64,000 nucleotides of DNA, from the NCBI RefSeq assembly GCF_003289645.1, contig NZ_QLYX01000002.1, positions 124,001 to 188,000 of the forward strand. The letters are read 5' to 3'. This DNA comes from Actinomadura craniellae. Its GTDB lineage: Bacteria > Actinomycetota > Actinomycetes > Streptosporangiales > Streptosporangiaceae. Of this stretch, positions 40,825 through 50,969 are shown one piece after another (the first letter of the stretch is position 1; the number at the start of each line of letters is the position of its first letter). The notes below the pieces were generated by a model, which did no database searches, had not been told where the DNA came from, and saw only the letters and a program-made list of their open reading frames with translations. Position numbers and translations under genes: made by a program.

Positions 40825-43701
40825 ATGGCGGGTTCGTCATCGACTGCCCCGAACCTCGTGACCGGTGCCGGTCTCGGGCGGCCGTCGCGGCCGGGCTGGC
40901 GTGGCCGGGATCGTGAGTCACAGGCCGTCGCCGAACTGCTGTCCGCCGCCGAGAGCGGCCGGGGCGGGGCGCTGCTGGTCGAGGGCCGGTCCGGGGTGGG
41001 CAAGAGCCGGCTGCTGACCGAGGCGATCGACGTCGCCGCCGGGCACGGCTTCATGCTCGCCCAGGGTGCGGCCGACGAGTGCGGCCGGTTGCGGCCGATG
41101 GAACCGCTGATGTCCGCCCTGGGAGAATCGGCCCACACCCTGCGAGCGGCCCAGGGCGGAACACTCGCGGACATGGCCGACCTGCGGTTGTGGCTGCTGG
41201 AGCGGTTGCAGGCCCGGCTGGAGGAACGCGTCGCGCGCGGTCCGATGCTGATCGTGCTGGACGACCTGCACTGGGCCGACCCCACCGCGTTGCTGGCGTT
41301 GCGGTCGCTGGTCCCCGAGTTGGCCTCCTACCCGCTGGCGTGGGTCCTGTCCCGTACCGCCGGCGACGGCTCCGGCGACGCGGAACGGCTGTTCGACTTC
41401 CTGGAAAGCGACGGCGCCACCCGGATCGAACTACGACCGCTGGACTACGTGGCCACCGCCGAAGTCGCCACCGACATCCTCGGCGCCGAGCCCGGCCCCG
41501 ATCTGCTCGCCCTGGCCGAGGAGGCCGGCGGCGCCCCCTATGTACTCACCGAGCTGTTCGAGGGACTGCTGGACGAAGGCGCGGTCGAGATAGCCGACGG
41601 CCACGCCGGGGTGACCTCCCGCCAGGTCCCCCGGCGGGTGCAGGCGGGGACGCGCACCAGGTTGGACAAGCTGTCCCCGCGTACCCGGCACCTGCTGGAG
41701 GTCGCGGCCGTCCTGGGGCGCTCGTTCCCGGTGGACGATCTGGCCGACCTGCTCGGCGAACCCGCCAGCGCCCTGCTGCCGGAACTGGAGGAGGCCCAGC
41801 GCGCGGGGGTCGTGACGCCCGACGGGGACCTGCTCACCTTCCGGCACCACCTGATGTGGCGGGCCGTGACCGAAACCCTCTCCCAGCCGGTGCGGCTGGC
41901 CCTGCACCGGCAGGCCGGGGAAATGCTGCTGGCCCGCGGCGGCTCGGCCATCCCCGCCGCCGGCCACCTGATGCGCTACACCCGGCCCGGCGACACCGGC
42001 GCCCTGGCCGCCCTGGACCAGGCCCTCCAGGAAGTGCTGCCGTCCTCCCCACAGACCGCCGCCGACCTGGCCGTCCGCGCGGTCGAACTCACCGACCCCG
42101 GCGATCCCCAACGCTTCGACCGGTCGATGACCGCCGTCTACGCCCTGACCGCGGGGGGACGGCTGGCCGAGGCGTCCGAACTCGCCAACACCGCGCTGGA
42201 GCAGGCGTCCCCCGACAAGATCGCCCGGCTGCGCTACGAACTGTCCTACATCCATCTGGTGGCGGGCCGGCCCGCCGACGCCGCGGACGAGGCCGAGCGG
42301 GCGCTCGCCGCGGAAAGCCTCTCCGACGATCTGCGTGATCTCGCCCAGCACGTGCTGTTCCGGGCGCTGTTCTTCGCCTTCGACCACCCGCGCGGGCGGG
42401 AGCGGGCCGAGGCCGTCGTGGCCCACCCGGAACGGCACGGCCATGCCGCGCTGGGCGGGGCCCACGCGCTGCTCGCCCACCTCACCTGGGCGGAGGGACA
42501 CGCGGCCGAAGCGATCGCGCGCGGCTGGGAGTCCGTGCGCGTCGCGGCCTCCGGGCCGCTCCGGGCGCGGCACGCGCACCCGGCGCTGCACCTGGGTGCC
42601 CTGCTCACCAACATCCGGCAACTCGACGAGGCCGAAACCGTCCTGCGGGCCGCCGACGAGGAGATCACCGCGCTGGGCCACACCGTGCACGCCGCCAGCC
42701 CCGCCCTGTTCCGTGCCCGGCTGCGGCTCGCCGCCGACCGGCTCGACGACGCCGCCGCCGAGGCCCGGGCCGGGCTGGCCCTGGCCGACGAACTCGGCAC
42801 GCACGCCTTCGCGTTGCTGGGATTCGCCGTACTCGCCGTCGTCGCGGTGCGCCGCGGGGACCTCGGCGCCGCCGCCCGGCAGGCCGAACTGCACGACTCC
42901 CTGTACCGGACCCGCCGGGGCATGATGTACGGGAGCGTGTGGAGCAGTTGGGTCATGGCGACGGTCGCCGAAGCCCGCGGCGATCTCGGCAAGGCGCTGG
43001 AGATCGCCCATGCTCCCTACACCGAGCCCACGAGGCGCCGCTGGCTGCTTCTGGTGGAGCCCGACGCCGCCCCCTGGCTGGTCCGGACCGCGCTGGCCGC
43101 CGGGCGCCGCTCCGCCGCCGAGGACATCATCGCCACGGCCGAGCGCCTCGCCCGTGACAATCTGGAGTTCCCCGTCCTGGCCGCCGCGGCCGCGCACGCC
43201 CGCGGCATCCTGCACGGTGACGCCGAGGCCCTGACCCAGGCCGTCACCACCCACCCGAGCGGGTGGAACCGCGCTTCCTCGGCCGAAGACCTCGGGGTCC
43301 TGCTGGCAAGCCCGGAGACCGCGGCCGGCTCCGACCGCGAGGCCGCGATCGACGCCCTGGAACAGGCTCTGGACGGCTACCAGCAGACCGGCGCCTCCCG
43401 GGACGCCGCGCGCGTCCGCGCCCGGCTGCGCGGCCTGGGCGTCCGGCGCCGGCAGGGCACCGGCGCCGAACGCCCCGACACCGGCTGGGACAGCCTCACC
43501 GACACCGAACGCAAGGTCACCGCGCTCGTCGCCCAGGGGCTGACCAACCCCCAGATCGCCGGCCAGATGTTCATCTCCGCCCACACCGTGAAATTCCACC
43601 TGCGCCAGGTCTTCCGCAAGCTCGGCATCGCCTCCCGCGTCGAACTCGCCCGCCTGGCCACCGGCCGTTCCCCGGAGACCGCCCTTCCCGGCGCACGATA
43701 G
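40825..43701 (+). CDS. LAL-type AAA ATPase/LuxR regulator (copy 1)
   Basis: A 958-residue transcription activator of the large ATP-binding LuxR (MalT-like) class. A P-loop GRSGVGKS is at residues 54-61 and Walker B at MLIVLDDLHWADPT. A central ATPase/winged-helix region and a long TPR-like helical array fill the middle (NTALEQASPDKIARLRYELSY, ARAGLALADELG). The C-terminal LuxR HTH ends ERKVTALVAQGLTNPQIAGQMFISAHTVKFH. Start ATG lies in GGTGGCTACCTGGTGTTTCATGGAGTCATG; a GTG 15 bases earlier is also in frame. It is one of three tandem paralogues. Confidence 0.88.
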   Translation: MAGSSSTAPNLVTGAGLGRPSRPGWRGRDRESQAVAELLSAAESGRGGALLVEGRSGVGKSRLLTEAIDVAAGHGFMLAQGAADECGRLRPMEPLMSALGESAHTLRAAQGGTLADMADLRLWLLERLQARLEERVARGPMLIVLDDLHWADPTALLALRSLVPELASYPLAWVLSRTAGDGSGDAERLFDFLESDGATRIELRPLDYVATAEVATDILGAEPGPDLLALAEEAGGAPYVLTELFEGLLDEGAVEIADGHAGVTSRQVPRRVQAGTRTRLDKLSPRTRHLLEVAAVLGRSFPVDDLADLLGEPASALLPELEEAQRAGVVTPDGDLLTFRHHLMWRAVTETLSQPVRLALHRQAGEMLLARGGSAIPAAGHLMRYTRPGDTGALAALDQALQEVLPSSPQTAADLAVRAVELTDPGDPQRFDRSMTAVYALTAGGRLAEASELANTALEQASPDKIARLRYELSYIHLVAGRPADAADEAERALAAESLSDDLRDLAQHVLFRALFFAFDHPRGRERAEAVVAHPERHGHAALGGAHALLAHLTWAEGHAAEAIARGWESVRVAASGPLRARHAHPALHLGALLTNIRQLDEAETVLRAADEEITALGHTVHAASPALFRARLRLAADRLDDAAAEARAGLALADELGTHAFALLGFAVLAVVAVRRGDLGAAARQAELHDSLYRTRRGMMYGSVWSSWVMATVAEARGDLGKALEIAHAPYTEPTRRRWLLLVEPDAAPWLVRTALAAGRRSAAEDIIATAERLARDNLEFPVLAAAAAHARGILHGDAEALTQAVTTHPSGWNRASSAEDLGVLLASPETAAGSDREAAIDALEQALDGYQQTGASRDAARVRARLRGLGVRRRQGTGAERPDTGWDSLTDTERKVTALVAQGLTNPQIAGQMFISAHTVKFHLRQVFRKLGIASRVELARLATGRSPETALPGAR

Positions 43702-43782
43702 AGCCGGTCGGCCGTCCGGAGTCCTATCGGGTTGCGGGGCGGGGTCGGTCATAGAGGTGGCTACCTGGTGTTTCATAGAACT

Positions 43783-46656
43783 ATGGCGGGTTCGTCATCG
43801 ACTGCCCCGAACACCGTAAGCGCGTCCGGTCTCGAGCGACCGTCGCGGCCCGGCTGGCGTGGCCGGGATCGCGAGTCACGGGCCATCACCGACCTGCTGC
43901 GCGCCGCTGCCGAGGGTGGCCGGGGCGGGGTGCTGCTGGTAGAGGGCCAGTCGGGGGTGGGCAAGAGCCGGCTGCTGGCCGAGGCGGTGGATACGGCGGC
44001 CGAGCACGGTTTCATGCTGGCCCAGGGTGCGGCCGACGAGTGCAGCCGGCTGCGGCCGCTGGAACCGCTGATGTCGGCGCTGGGAGAGTCCGCGCACACG
44101 CTGCGGGCAGCACGGAACGAAACGCACGCGGATACGACCGACGTGCGGTTGTGGCTGCTGGAGCGGTTGCAGGCCCGATTGGAGGAGCGGGTCGCGCGCG
44201 GCCCGATGCTGATCGTGCTGGACGACCTGCACTGGGCCGACCCCACGGCTTCACTGGCCCTGCGGTCGCTGATCCCTGAACTGGCCTCCTACCCGCTGGT
44301 GTGGACCCTGTCCCGCACCACCGAAGGCGATGAACCCGGCGAGGACAGGCTGTTCGACGTCCTGGAAGGCGAGGGCGCCGTCCGGATCAAGCTACGACCG
44401 CTGGACCGTGTGGCGACCGCCGAAGTCGTCGCCGACGTGCTCGGCGCCGAGCCCGGCCCCGAACTGCTCGCCCTGGCCGACGAGGCCGGCGGCAACCCTT
44501 ACGTGCTCACCGAGCTGTTCGAGGGACTGCTGGACGAAGGCGCGATCGAGATAGCCGACGGCGGCGCGCGGCCGACCTCCCACCAGGTCCCGCAGCGAGT
44601 GCGGGCGGTCACGCGCGCCAGGTTGAGCAGGTTGTCGCCCGCCACCCGGCATCTACTGGAAGTCGCGGCCATTCTGGGGCGCTCGTTCCCCGTGGACGAT
44701 CTGGCCGAGATGCTCGGCGAGCCCGCCGGCGTCCTGCTGCCACAACTGGAGGAGGCCCAGACCACGGGCGTCGTGGTACCCGAGGGGGATGAGCTGAAGT
44801 TCCGGCACCACCTGATGTGGCGGGCCGTGACCGAGGTCCTCTCCCGGCCGGTGCGGCTGGCCCTGCACCGCCAGGCCGGGGAAATGCTGCTGGCCCGCGG
44901 CGGCTCGGCCATCCCCGCCGCCGGCCACCTGATGCGCTCCGTACGGCCCGGGGACACCAGCGCCCTGGCCGCCCTGGACCAGGCGGTACGAGAAGTACTG
45001 CCCTCCTCCCCGCAGACCGCCGCCGACCTGGCCACCCGCGCAGTCGAACTCACCGCCCCGCACGACCCCGAACGCTTCGACCGCTCGATGACGGCCGTGT
45101 ACGCCCTGACCGCCGGAGGGCGGCTGGCCGAAGCCTCCGAACTGGCCCGCACCTCGCTGGGCCAGACCCTGCGCCCCGAGCAGGCCGCCCGGCTGCGCTA
45201 CGAACTGGCCTACGCCCTCATGCTGGCCGGCCGACCGGCCGACGCCGTCGCCGAGGCCGAACGGGCGCTCGCCGAGGAGGGCATCTCCGACGAGTTGCGC
45301 GACCTCGCCCAGCATGTGCTGTTCCGCGCGGTGTTCGACGGCTTCGACCACCTGAGCGGCCGGGAGCGGGCGGAGGCGGTGCTGGCGCATCCGGAACGGC
45401 ACGGCCACACCGTCCTGGTCGGGGCCCACATGCTGCTCATCTATGTCATGTGGACGGACGGGCGGGTCACCGAAGCGCTCGCCTACAGCCGGGAGGCCGT
45501 GCGCGTCGCGACCTCCGGGCCGCTCCGGGCGCAGCACGCGCACCCGGCGCTGCACCTGGGCGCCCTGCTCACCAACCTCCGGCAACTCGACGAGGCCGAA
45601 ACCGTCCTGCGCGCCGCCGAGGAGGAGATCACCGCGCTGGGCCACACCGTGCACGCCCCCAGCCCCGCCCTGTTCCGCGCCCGGCTGCGGCTCGCCGCCG
45701 ACCGGCTCGACGACGCCGCCGCCGAGGCCCGGGCCGGGCTGGCCCTGGCCGACGAACTGGGCGTCAAGGCCTTCGTACTGATGGGGGTCGCCGTGCTCGC
45801 CCTCGTCGCGATGCGCCGCGGCGACCTGGACACCGCCGCCCGGCAGGCCAAGCTCCACGAGCCCTTGTACCAGGCGAGCCAGGGCGTGATGTACGGGAGC
45901 GTGTGGAGCAACTGGGCCATGGCGGTGGTCGCCGAGGCCCGAGGTGACCCCACGCGGGCGCTGGAGATCGCCCGCCCCCTTTACACCGACCCGATGCGGC
46001 GACGCTGGCTGCTCATCGCCGAGCCCAACGCCGCGCCCTGGCTGACCCGTACCGCGCTCGCCAACGGACGCCGCTCCGCCACCGAAGACGTCGTCTCCAC
46101 CGCCGAGGAACTGGCCGCCGGCAACCCGGAGTTCCCCTCCCTGGCCGCCGCCGCGACGCACGCCCGCGGCATCCTGCACGGCGACGGCGAGGCCCTGGCC
46201 CGCGCCGCCGCCTCTCCCGACCTTGGGCTGTGGGCCCGCGCCTCCGCCGCCGAGGATCTCGGGGTCCTGCTGATGAGCCGGGAAACCGGCCGCGACGCCG
46301 TGGTCGGCGCCCTGGACCAGGCCCTGGACGGCTATCAGCGCGGCGGCGCCACCCGCGACGCCGCGCGCGTCCGCGCCCGGCTGCGCGGCCTGGGCGTCCG
46401 GCGGCGGCACTGGACCGGCGTCGAACGTCCCGACACCGGCTGGGACAGCCTCACCGACACCGAACGCAAGGTCACCGCGCTCGTCGCCCAAGGGCTGACC
46501 AACCCCCAGATCGCCGGCCAGATGTTCATCTCCGCCCACACCGTCAAGTTCCACCTGCGCCAGGTCTTCCGCAAGCTCGGCATCGCCTCCCGCTTCGAAC
46601 TCGCCCGCCTGGCCACCGAGCACTCCCCGAAGACCGGCCTTCCCGGCACACGGTAG
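43783..46656 (+). CDS. LAL-type AAA ATPase/LuxR regulator (copy 2)
   Basis: A 957-residue paralogue of copy 1 with the same order of parts: P-loop GQSGVGKS, Walker B LIVLDDLHWADPT, TPR-like region and C-terminal LuxR domain. The upstream 35 bases (CTACCTGGTGTTTCATAGAA...) are almost those of copy 1, but the GGAG of copy 1 is replaced by AGAAC, so the ribosome site is lost. It carries several substitutions of its own, for example RFELARL in the last helix where copies 1 and 3 have RVELARL. The target genes are unknown. Confidence 0.88.
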   Translation: MAGSSSTAPNTVSASGLERPSRPGWRGRDRESRAITDLLRAAAEGGRGGVLLVEGQSGVGKSRLLAEAVDTAAEHGFMLAQGAADECSRLRPLEPLMSALGESAHTLRAARNETHADTTDVRLWLLERLQARLEERVARGPMLIVLDDLHWADPTASLALRSLIPELASYPLVWTLSRTTEGDEPGEDRLFDVLEGEGAVRIKLRPLDRVATAEVVADVLGAEPGPELLALADEAGGNPYVLTELFEGLLDEGAIEIADGGARPTSHQVPQRVRAVTRARLSRLSPATRHLLEVAAILGRSFPVDDLAEMLGEPAGVLLPQLEEAQTTGVVVPEGDELKFRHHLMWRAVTEVLSRPVRLALHRQAGEMLLARGGSAIPAAGHLMRSVRPGDTSALAALDQAVREVLPSSPQTAADLATRAVELTAPHDPERFDRSMTAVYALTAGGRLAEASELARTSLGQTLRPEQAARLRYELAYALMLAGRPADAVAEAERALAEEGISDELRDLAQHVLFRAVFDGFDHLSGRERAEAVLAHPERHGHTVLVGAHMLLIYVMWTDGRVTEALAYSREAVRVATSGPLRAQHAHPALHLGALLTNLRQLDEAETVLRAAEEEITALGHTVHAPSPALFRARLRLAADRLDDAAAEARAGLALADELGVKAFVLMGVAVLALVAMRRGDLDTAARQAKLHEPLYQASQGVMYGSVWSNWAMAVVAEARGDPTRALEIARPLYTDPMRRRWLLIAEPNAAPWLTRTALANGRRSATEDVVSTAEELAAGNPEFPSLAAAATHARGILHGDGEALARAAASPDLGLWARASAAEDLGVLLMSRETGRDAVVGALDQALDGYQRGGATRDAARVRARLRGLGVRRRHWTGVERPDTGWDSLTDTERKVTALVAQGLTNPQIAGQMFISAHTVKFHLRQVFRKLGIASRFELARLATEHSPKTGLPGTR

Positions 46657-46979
46657 AACCGGCCTTCTCCCGTTCCGCCGGGCGCCCGATCGCCCGCCGA
46701 CAGCCTTGATCCACCGGCCGGAGACCCTGGCACACGAACGAGGTGAACACACCTAGCCAGATGACTGGTGTGAGGTTCGGGACCGCAGGGTGAGCATGAG
46801 GACGTACTTCCAGTTCCCCGCGCACGGGGCGGGGACGCGCCACGCGAGCAGAGACGGCAGATGGCCGGGCCCGCCAGGGCGAGCGCAGGCAGCCGTCAGG
46901 TCGACCCGCGGCCCAGAGCCCGGTCACGGTGCGGAGTACGACCGACCATATGGGCAACTACCTGGTGTTTCATAGAACT
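46657..46979. other. Region between regulator copies 2 and 3
   Basis: About 320 bases. It contains CTAGCCAGATGACTGGTGTG (46753-46772) followed by GGACCGCAGGGTGAGCATG, matching the block in front of copy 1. The palindrome is imperfect here. Near the end, CTACCTGGTGTTTCATAGAA repeats the copy 2 upstream sequence. No gene is seen. Confidence 0.55.
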
Positions 46980-49859
46980 ATGGCAGGCTCGTCGCCGACA
47001 GTCCCCCCTACCGGGGCCGGAACCGGCCCCGGCCCGCCGTCGCGGCCCGGCTGGCGTGGCCGGGATCGCGAGTCACGGGCCATCACCGACCTGCTGCGCG
47101 CCGCTGCCGAGGGTGGCCGGGGCGGGGTGCTGCTGGTAGAGGGCCAGTCGGGGATGGGCAAGAGCCGGCTGCTGGCCGAAGCGATCGACGTCGCCGCCGG
47201 GCACGGCTTCATGCTTGCCCAGGGCACGGCCGACGAGTCCAGCCGGCTGCGGCCGCTGGAGCCGCTGATGTCGGCGCTGGGAGAATCAGCCCACACCCTG
47301 TGGGCGGCGTGGGCCGAAGCCCGCCCGGACGCAGCCGACGTGCGGTTGTGGCTGCTGGAGCGGTTGCAGGCCCGGCTGGAGGAACGCGTCGCGCGCGGCC
47401 CGATGCTGATCGTGCTGGACGACCTGCACTGGGCGGACCCCACCGCGTTGCTGGCGTTGCGGTCGCTGGTCCCCGAGTTGGCCTCCTACCCGCTGGTGTG
47501 GATCCTGTCCCGCACCACCGACGACGACCCCGGCAACGCGGAACGGCTGTTCGACTTCCTGGAAGGCGACGGCGCCACCCGGATCAAGCTGCGACTACTG
47601 GACCGGGTGGCCACCGCCAAGGTCGTCGCCGACGTGCTCGGCGCCGAGCCCGGCCCCGAACTGCTCGCCCTGGCCGAGGAGGCCGGCGGCGCCCCCTACG
47701 TGCTCATCGAACTGTTCGAGGGACTGCTGGACGAAGGCGCGATCGAGATAGCCGACGGCCGTGCCCGGCTGACCTCCCGCCAGGTCCCGCGGCGGGTGCA
47801 GGCGGTCACCCGCACCAGGCTGGGCAGGTTGTCGCCCGCCACCCGGCATCTACTGGAGGTCGCGGCCGTCCTGGGGCGTTCCTTCCCGGTGGATGACCTG
47901 GCCGACCTGCTCGGCGAACCCGCCAGCGCCCTGCTGCCGCGACTGGAGGAGGCCCAGCGCGCGGGGGTCGTGACGCCCGACGGGGACCTGCTCACCTTCC
48001 GGCACCACCTGATGTGGCGGGCCGTGACCGAAACCCTCTCCCAGCCGGTGCGGCTGGCCCTGCACCGGCAGGCCGGGGAGATGCTGCTGGCCCGCGGCGG
48101 CTCGGCCATCCCCGCCGCCGGCCACCTGATGCGCTCCGTACGGCCCGGCGACACCAGCGCCCTGGCCGCCCTGGACCAGGCGGTACGAGAAGTACTGCCC
48201 TCCTCCCCGCAGACCGCCGCCGACCTGGCCGGCCGGGCGGTGGAACTCACCGTTCCCACCGACCCCGAGCGGTTCGACCGGTCGATGACGGCCGTGTACG
48301 CCCTGACCGCGGGGGGACGGCTGGCCGAGGCGTCCGAACTCGCCAACGCCGTGCTGGAGCAGGCGTCCCCCGACAAGGTCGCCCGGCTGCACTACGAACT
48401 GGCCTACATCCGGCTCCTGAGTGGCCGGCCGGCCGACGCCGTCGCCGAGGCGGAGCGGGCGCTCGCCGAGGAGGGCATCTCCGACGAGCTGCGCGACCAG
48501 GCCGAGCACGTGCTGTTCCGGGCGCTGTTCGTCGCCTTCGACCACCCGCGCGGGCGGGAGCGGGCCGAGGCCGTCGTGGCGCATCCGGAACGGCACGGCC
48601 ACGCCGTCCTGGCCGGGGCCCACGCGCTGCTCACCCACATCACCTGGGCGGAGGGACACGCGGCCGAAGCGATCGCCCACGGCTGGACGTCCATGCGCAT
48701 CGCGGCCTCCGGGCCGATCCGGGCCCAGCACGCGCATCCGGCGCTGCACCTGGTCGCCCTGCTCATCAACCTCCGGCGGCTCGACGAGGCGGAGGCCGTC
48801 CTGCGCGCCACCGAGGAGGAGATCACCTCGCTGGGCCACACCGTGCACGCCGCCAGCCCGGCCCTGTTCCGCGCTCGGCTGCGGCTCGCCGCCGACCGGC
48901 TCGACGACGCCGCCGCCGAGGCCCGGGCCGGGCTGGCCCTGGCCGATGAACTCGGCATGCACGCCTACACCCTGCTGGGAATCACCGTGCTCGCCGTCGT
49001 CGCGGTGCGCCGCGGCGACCTGGACACCGCCGCCCGGCAGGCCGAACTGCATGACTCCAAGTACCAGGGTGGCCGGGGCATCATGTACGGGAGCGTGTGG
49101 AGCACCTGGGCCATGGCGACGGTCACCGAGGCCCGAGGCGACCTGGGCAAGGCGCTGGAGATCGCCCACCTCTGCTACACCGACCGGACGAAGCGGCGCT
49201 GGCTGCTCATGGTCGAGCCCGACGCCGCCGCCTGGCTGACCCGCACCGCGCTCACCGCCGGGCACCGCTCCGCCGCCGAAGACATCACCGCCACGGCCGA
49301 GTGCCTGGCCGCCGGCAATCCGGAGTTCCCCTCCCTGGCCGCCGCGGCCGCACACGCCCACGGCATCCTGCACCGCGACGCCGCCGCCCTGGCCCGCGCC
49401 GCCACCACCCACCAGGGGGCATGGGGCCGCGCCTCCGCGGCCGAGGATCTCGGGGTCCTGCTGGTACGCCAGGACACCGACCGCACGGCCGCGATCGGCG
49501 CCCTGGAACAAGCCATGGACGGCTACCAGCAGACCGGCGCCTCCCGGGACGCCGCGCGCGTCCGCGCCCGCCTGCGCGATCTCGGTGTCCGGCATCGGCA
49601 CTGGACCGGCGTCGAACGTCCCGACACCGGCTGGGACAGCCTCACCGACACCGAACGCAAGGTCACCGCGCTCGTCGCCCAGGGGCTGACCAACCCCCAG
49701 ATCGCCGGCCAGATGTTCATCTCCGCCCACACCGTGAAATTCCACCTGCGCCAGGTCTTCCGCAAGCTCGGCATCGCCTCCCGCGTCGAACTCGCCCGCC
49801 TGGCCGCCGAACAGCACCCGGCGAATCCGGGCCCCGCCCCACCTCACCTCCCCGGCTGA
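46980..49859 (+). CDS. LAL-type AAA ATPase/LuxR regulator (copy 3)
   Basis: A 959-residue third paralogue. P-loop GQSGMGKS, Walker B LIVLDDLHWADPT and C-terminal LuxR domain are all present. By eye its nucleotide sequence switches between copy 2-like (the 47050-47180 start, and about 48135-48230) and copy 1-like (about 47880-48130, the region around 48340-48600, and the HTH end), pointing to recombination between the copies. It ends with an AEQHPANPGPAPPHLPG tail unlike the others. Followed by the PEP mutase family gene on the same strand. Confidence 0.88.
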   Translation: MAGSSPTVPPTGAGTGPGPPSRPGWRGRDRESRAITDLLRAAAEGGRGGVLLVEGQSGMGKSRLLAEAIDVAAGHGFMLAQGTADESSRLRPLEPLMSALGESAHTLWAAWAEARPDAADVRLWLLERLQARLEERVARGPMLIVLDDLHWADPTALLALRSLVPELASYPLVWILSRTTDDDPGNAERLFDFLEGDGATRIKLRLLDRVATAKVVADVLGAEPGPELLALAEEAGGAPYVLIELFEGLLDEGAIEIADGRARLTSRQVPRRVQAVTRTRLGRLSPATRHLLEVAAVLGRSFPVDDLADLLGEPASALLPRLEEAQRAGVVTPDGDLLTFRHHLMWRAVTETLSQPVRLALHRQAGEMLLARGGSAIPAAGHLMRSVRPGDTSALAALDQAVREVLPSSPQTAADLAGRAVELTVPTDPERFDRSMTAVYALTAGGRLAEASELANAVLEQASPDKVARLHYELAYIRLLSGRPADAVAEAERALAEEGISDELRDQAEHVLFRALFVAFDHPRGRERAEAVVAHPERHGHAVLAGAHALLTHITWAEGHAAEAIAHGWTSMRIAASGPIRAQHAHPALHLVALLINLRRLDEAEAVLRATEEEITSLGHTVHAASPALFRARLRLAADRLDDAAAEARAGLALADELGMHAYTLLGITVLAVVAVRRGDLDTAARQAELHDSKYQGGRGIMYGSVWSTWAMATVTEARGDLGKALEIAHLCYTDRTKRRWLLMVEPDAAAWLTRTALTAGHRSAAEDITATAECLAAGNPEFPSLAAAAAHAHGILHRDAAALARAATTHQGAWGRASAAEDLGVLLVRQDTDRTAAIGALEQAMDGYQQTGASRDAARVRARLRDLGVRHRHWTGVERPDTGWDSLTDTERKVTALVAQGLTNPQIAGQMFISAHTVKFHLRQVFRKLGIASRVELARLAAEQHPANPGPAPPHLPG

Positions 49860-49977
49860 CCGCCCGGCCGCCTCCTCGCCGGACCCGCGGCTCATCCACA
49901 CCATCCGGTGGCCCAGTAATCACCGAAACCGGACTTCAGCCGGGTATATCGGCCCTGGACGACCAACCGGGGGAAAC

Positions 49978-50859
49978 ATGACCAAGCGCACCACACGCCT
50001 GCGGCACCTGCTGGACGCTCCGGAGATCCTGGTGGCGCCGGGCGCCTACGACGGGACCGGCGCACGGCTCGTCGAGTCCACCGGCTTCCAGGCGATCTAC
50101 CTCAGCGGGTTCGAGACCTCCGCCGCCGTGCTGGGGCAGCCCGACGTGGGCTACCTGACGATGACGCAGATGGCCGAGCGGGTCGCCGCCATCTCCGCCG
50201 TGGTGGACCTGCCGCTGATCGCGGACGCGGACACCGGTTACGGGAACCCGCTCAACGTCCGCCGGGCGGTCCGCGCCTACGAGGACGCCGGGGCCGCGGC
50301 GATGCACATCGAGGACCAGGTCTCGCCCAAGCGCTGCGGGCACATGCTCGGCCGCGAGGTCGTCCCGGCGGAGGAGATGGTCCAGAAGATCAGGGCGGCG
50401 GTCGACGCCCGGCGCGATCCCGACTTCGTCATCATCGCCCGCACCGACGCGCGGACGACGCGCGGTCTGCAGGAGGCGATCGACCGGGGCGCCGCCTACC
50501 ACGAGGCCGGCGCCGACCTGCTGTTCATCGAGTCGCCCGAGAGCGAGGACGAGATGCGGCGGATCTGTGCCGCCTTCCGCGGCACCGTTCCCCTGCTCGC
50601 CAACCAGATCGAGGGCGGCCGGACCCCGATGCCCGGCGTCCGCGCCCTCCAGGAGATGGGGTACGCGCTCGCGGTCTTCTCCCTCGGCACGGCGTTCGCC
50701 GCCGCCAAGGGCATCCGGGACTACCTGGAGGTGCTCGCCACCACGGGCGACACCCGCGCGGCGCGTGAGGGCATGATCCTGTTCGACGACTTCAACAAGC
50801 TGATCGGCCTCGACGAGCACACCGAGCTGGAGCAGCGCTACCGGATCGCGGGGGCTTGA
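49978..50859 (+). CDS. PEP mutase/isocitrate lyase superfamily protein
   Basis: A 293-residue TIM-barrel enzyme that makes or breaks C-C or C-P bonds next to a carboxylate. The catalytic loop QVSPKRCGHMLGRE corresponds to K-(K/R)-C-G-H of isocitrate/methylisocitrate lyases, and DADTGYGNP to the metal site; Cys in the loop argues for a lyase and not for phosphonate mutase, where this residue is usually Asn. VIIARTDARTTRGLQEAIDRG is the next conserved strand. The substrate, such as 2-methylisocitrate or an oxaloacetate, cannot be fixed. GGGGGAAAC precedes the ATG. Confidence 0.9.
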   Translation: MTKRTTRLRHLLDAPEILVAPGAYDGTGARLVESTGFQAIYLSGFETSAAVLGQPDVGYLTMTQMAERVAAISAVVDLPLIADADTGYGNPLNVRRAVRAYEDAGAAAMHIEDQVSPKRCGHMLGREVVPAEEMVQKIRAAVDARRDPDFVIIARTDARTTRGLQEAIDRGAAYHEAGADLLFIESPESEDEMRRICAAFRGTVPLLANQIEGGRTPMPGVRALQEMGYALAVFSLGTAFAAAKGIRDYLEVLATTGDTRAAREGMILFDDFNKLIGLDEHTELEQRYRIAGA

Positions 50860-50893
50860 GGAACACTCCGCCCCGGCCGGGACGCGTTCCGCC

Positions 50894-50934
50894 GGGCCCG
50901 GCTCCGGCCGCGATGCGCGGCCGGAGCCGGTCCC
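50894..50934. terminator. Strong terminator hairpin
   Basis: A perfect 15-bp stem (50898-50912 against 50916-50930) with a three-base loop ATG, extended by three more pairs after one mismatch. It lies 35 bases after the PEP mutase family stop. Confidence 0.85.
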
Positions 50935-50938
50935 GGGT

Positions 50939-50962
50939 GGCCGGGGCCGGCCGGCCCCGGCC
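50939..50962. terminator. Second hairpin of the convergent terminator
   Basis: GGCCGGGGCC and GGCCCCGGCC flank GGCC, giving a 24-base palindrome directly after the first hairpin. Confidence 0.6.
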
Positions 50963-50969
50963 CTACGAA

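Noticed and set aside
40627-46772. The repeated blocks before the regulators as a CRISPR or attachment site pair
   Set aside because: Only two copies occur, they are several kb apart with genes between, they differ at several bases, and no integrase or Cas gene is nearby.
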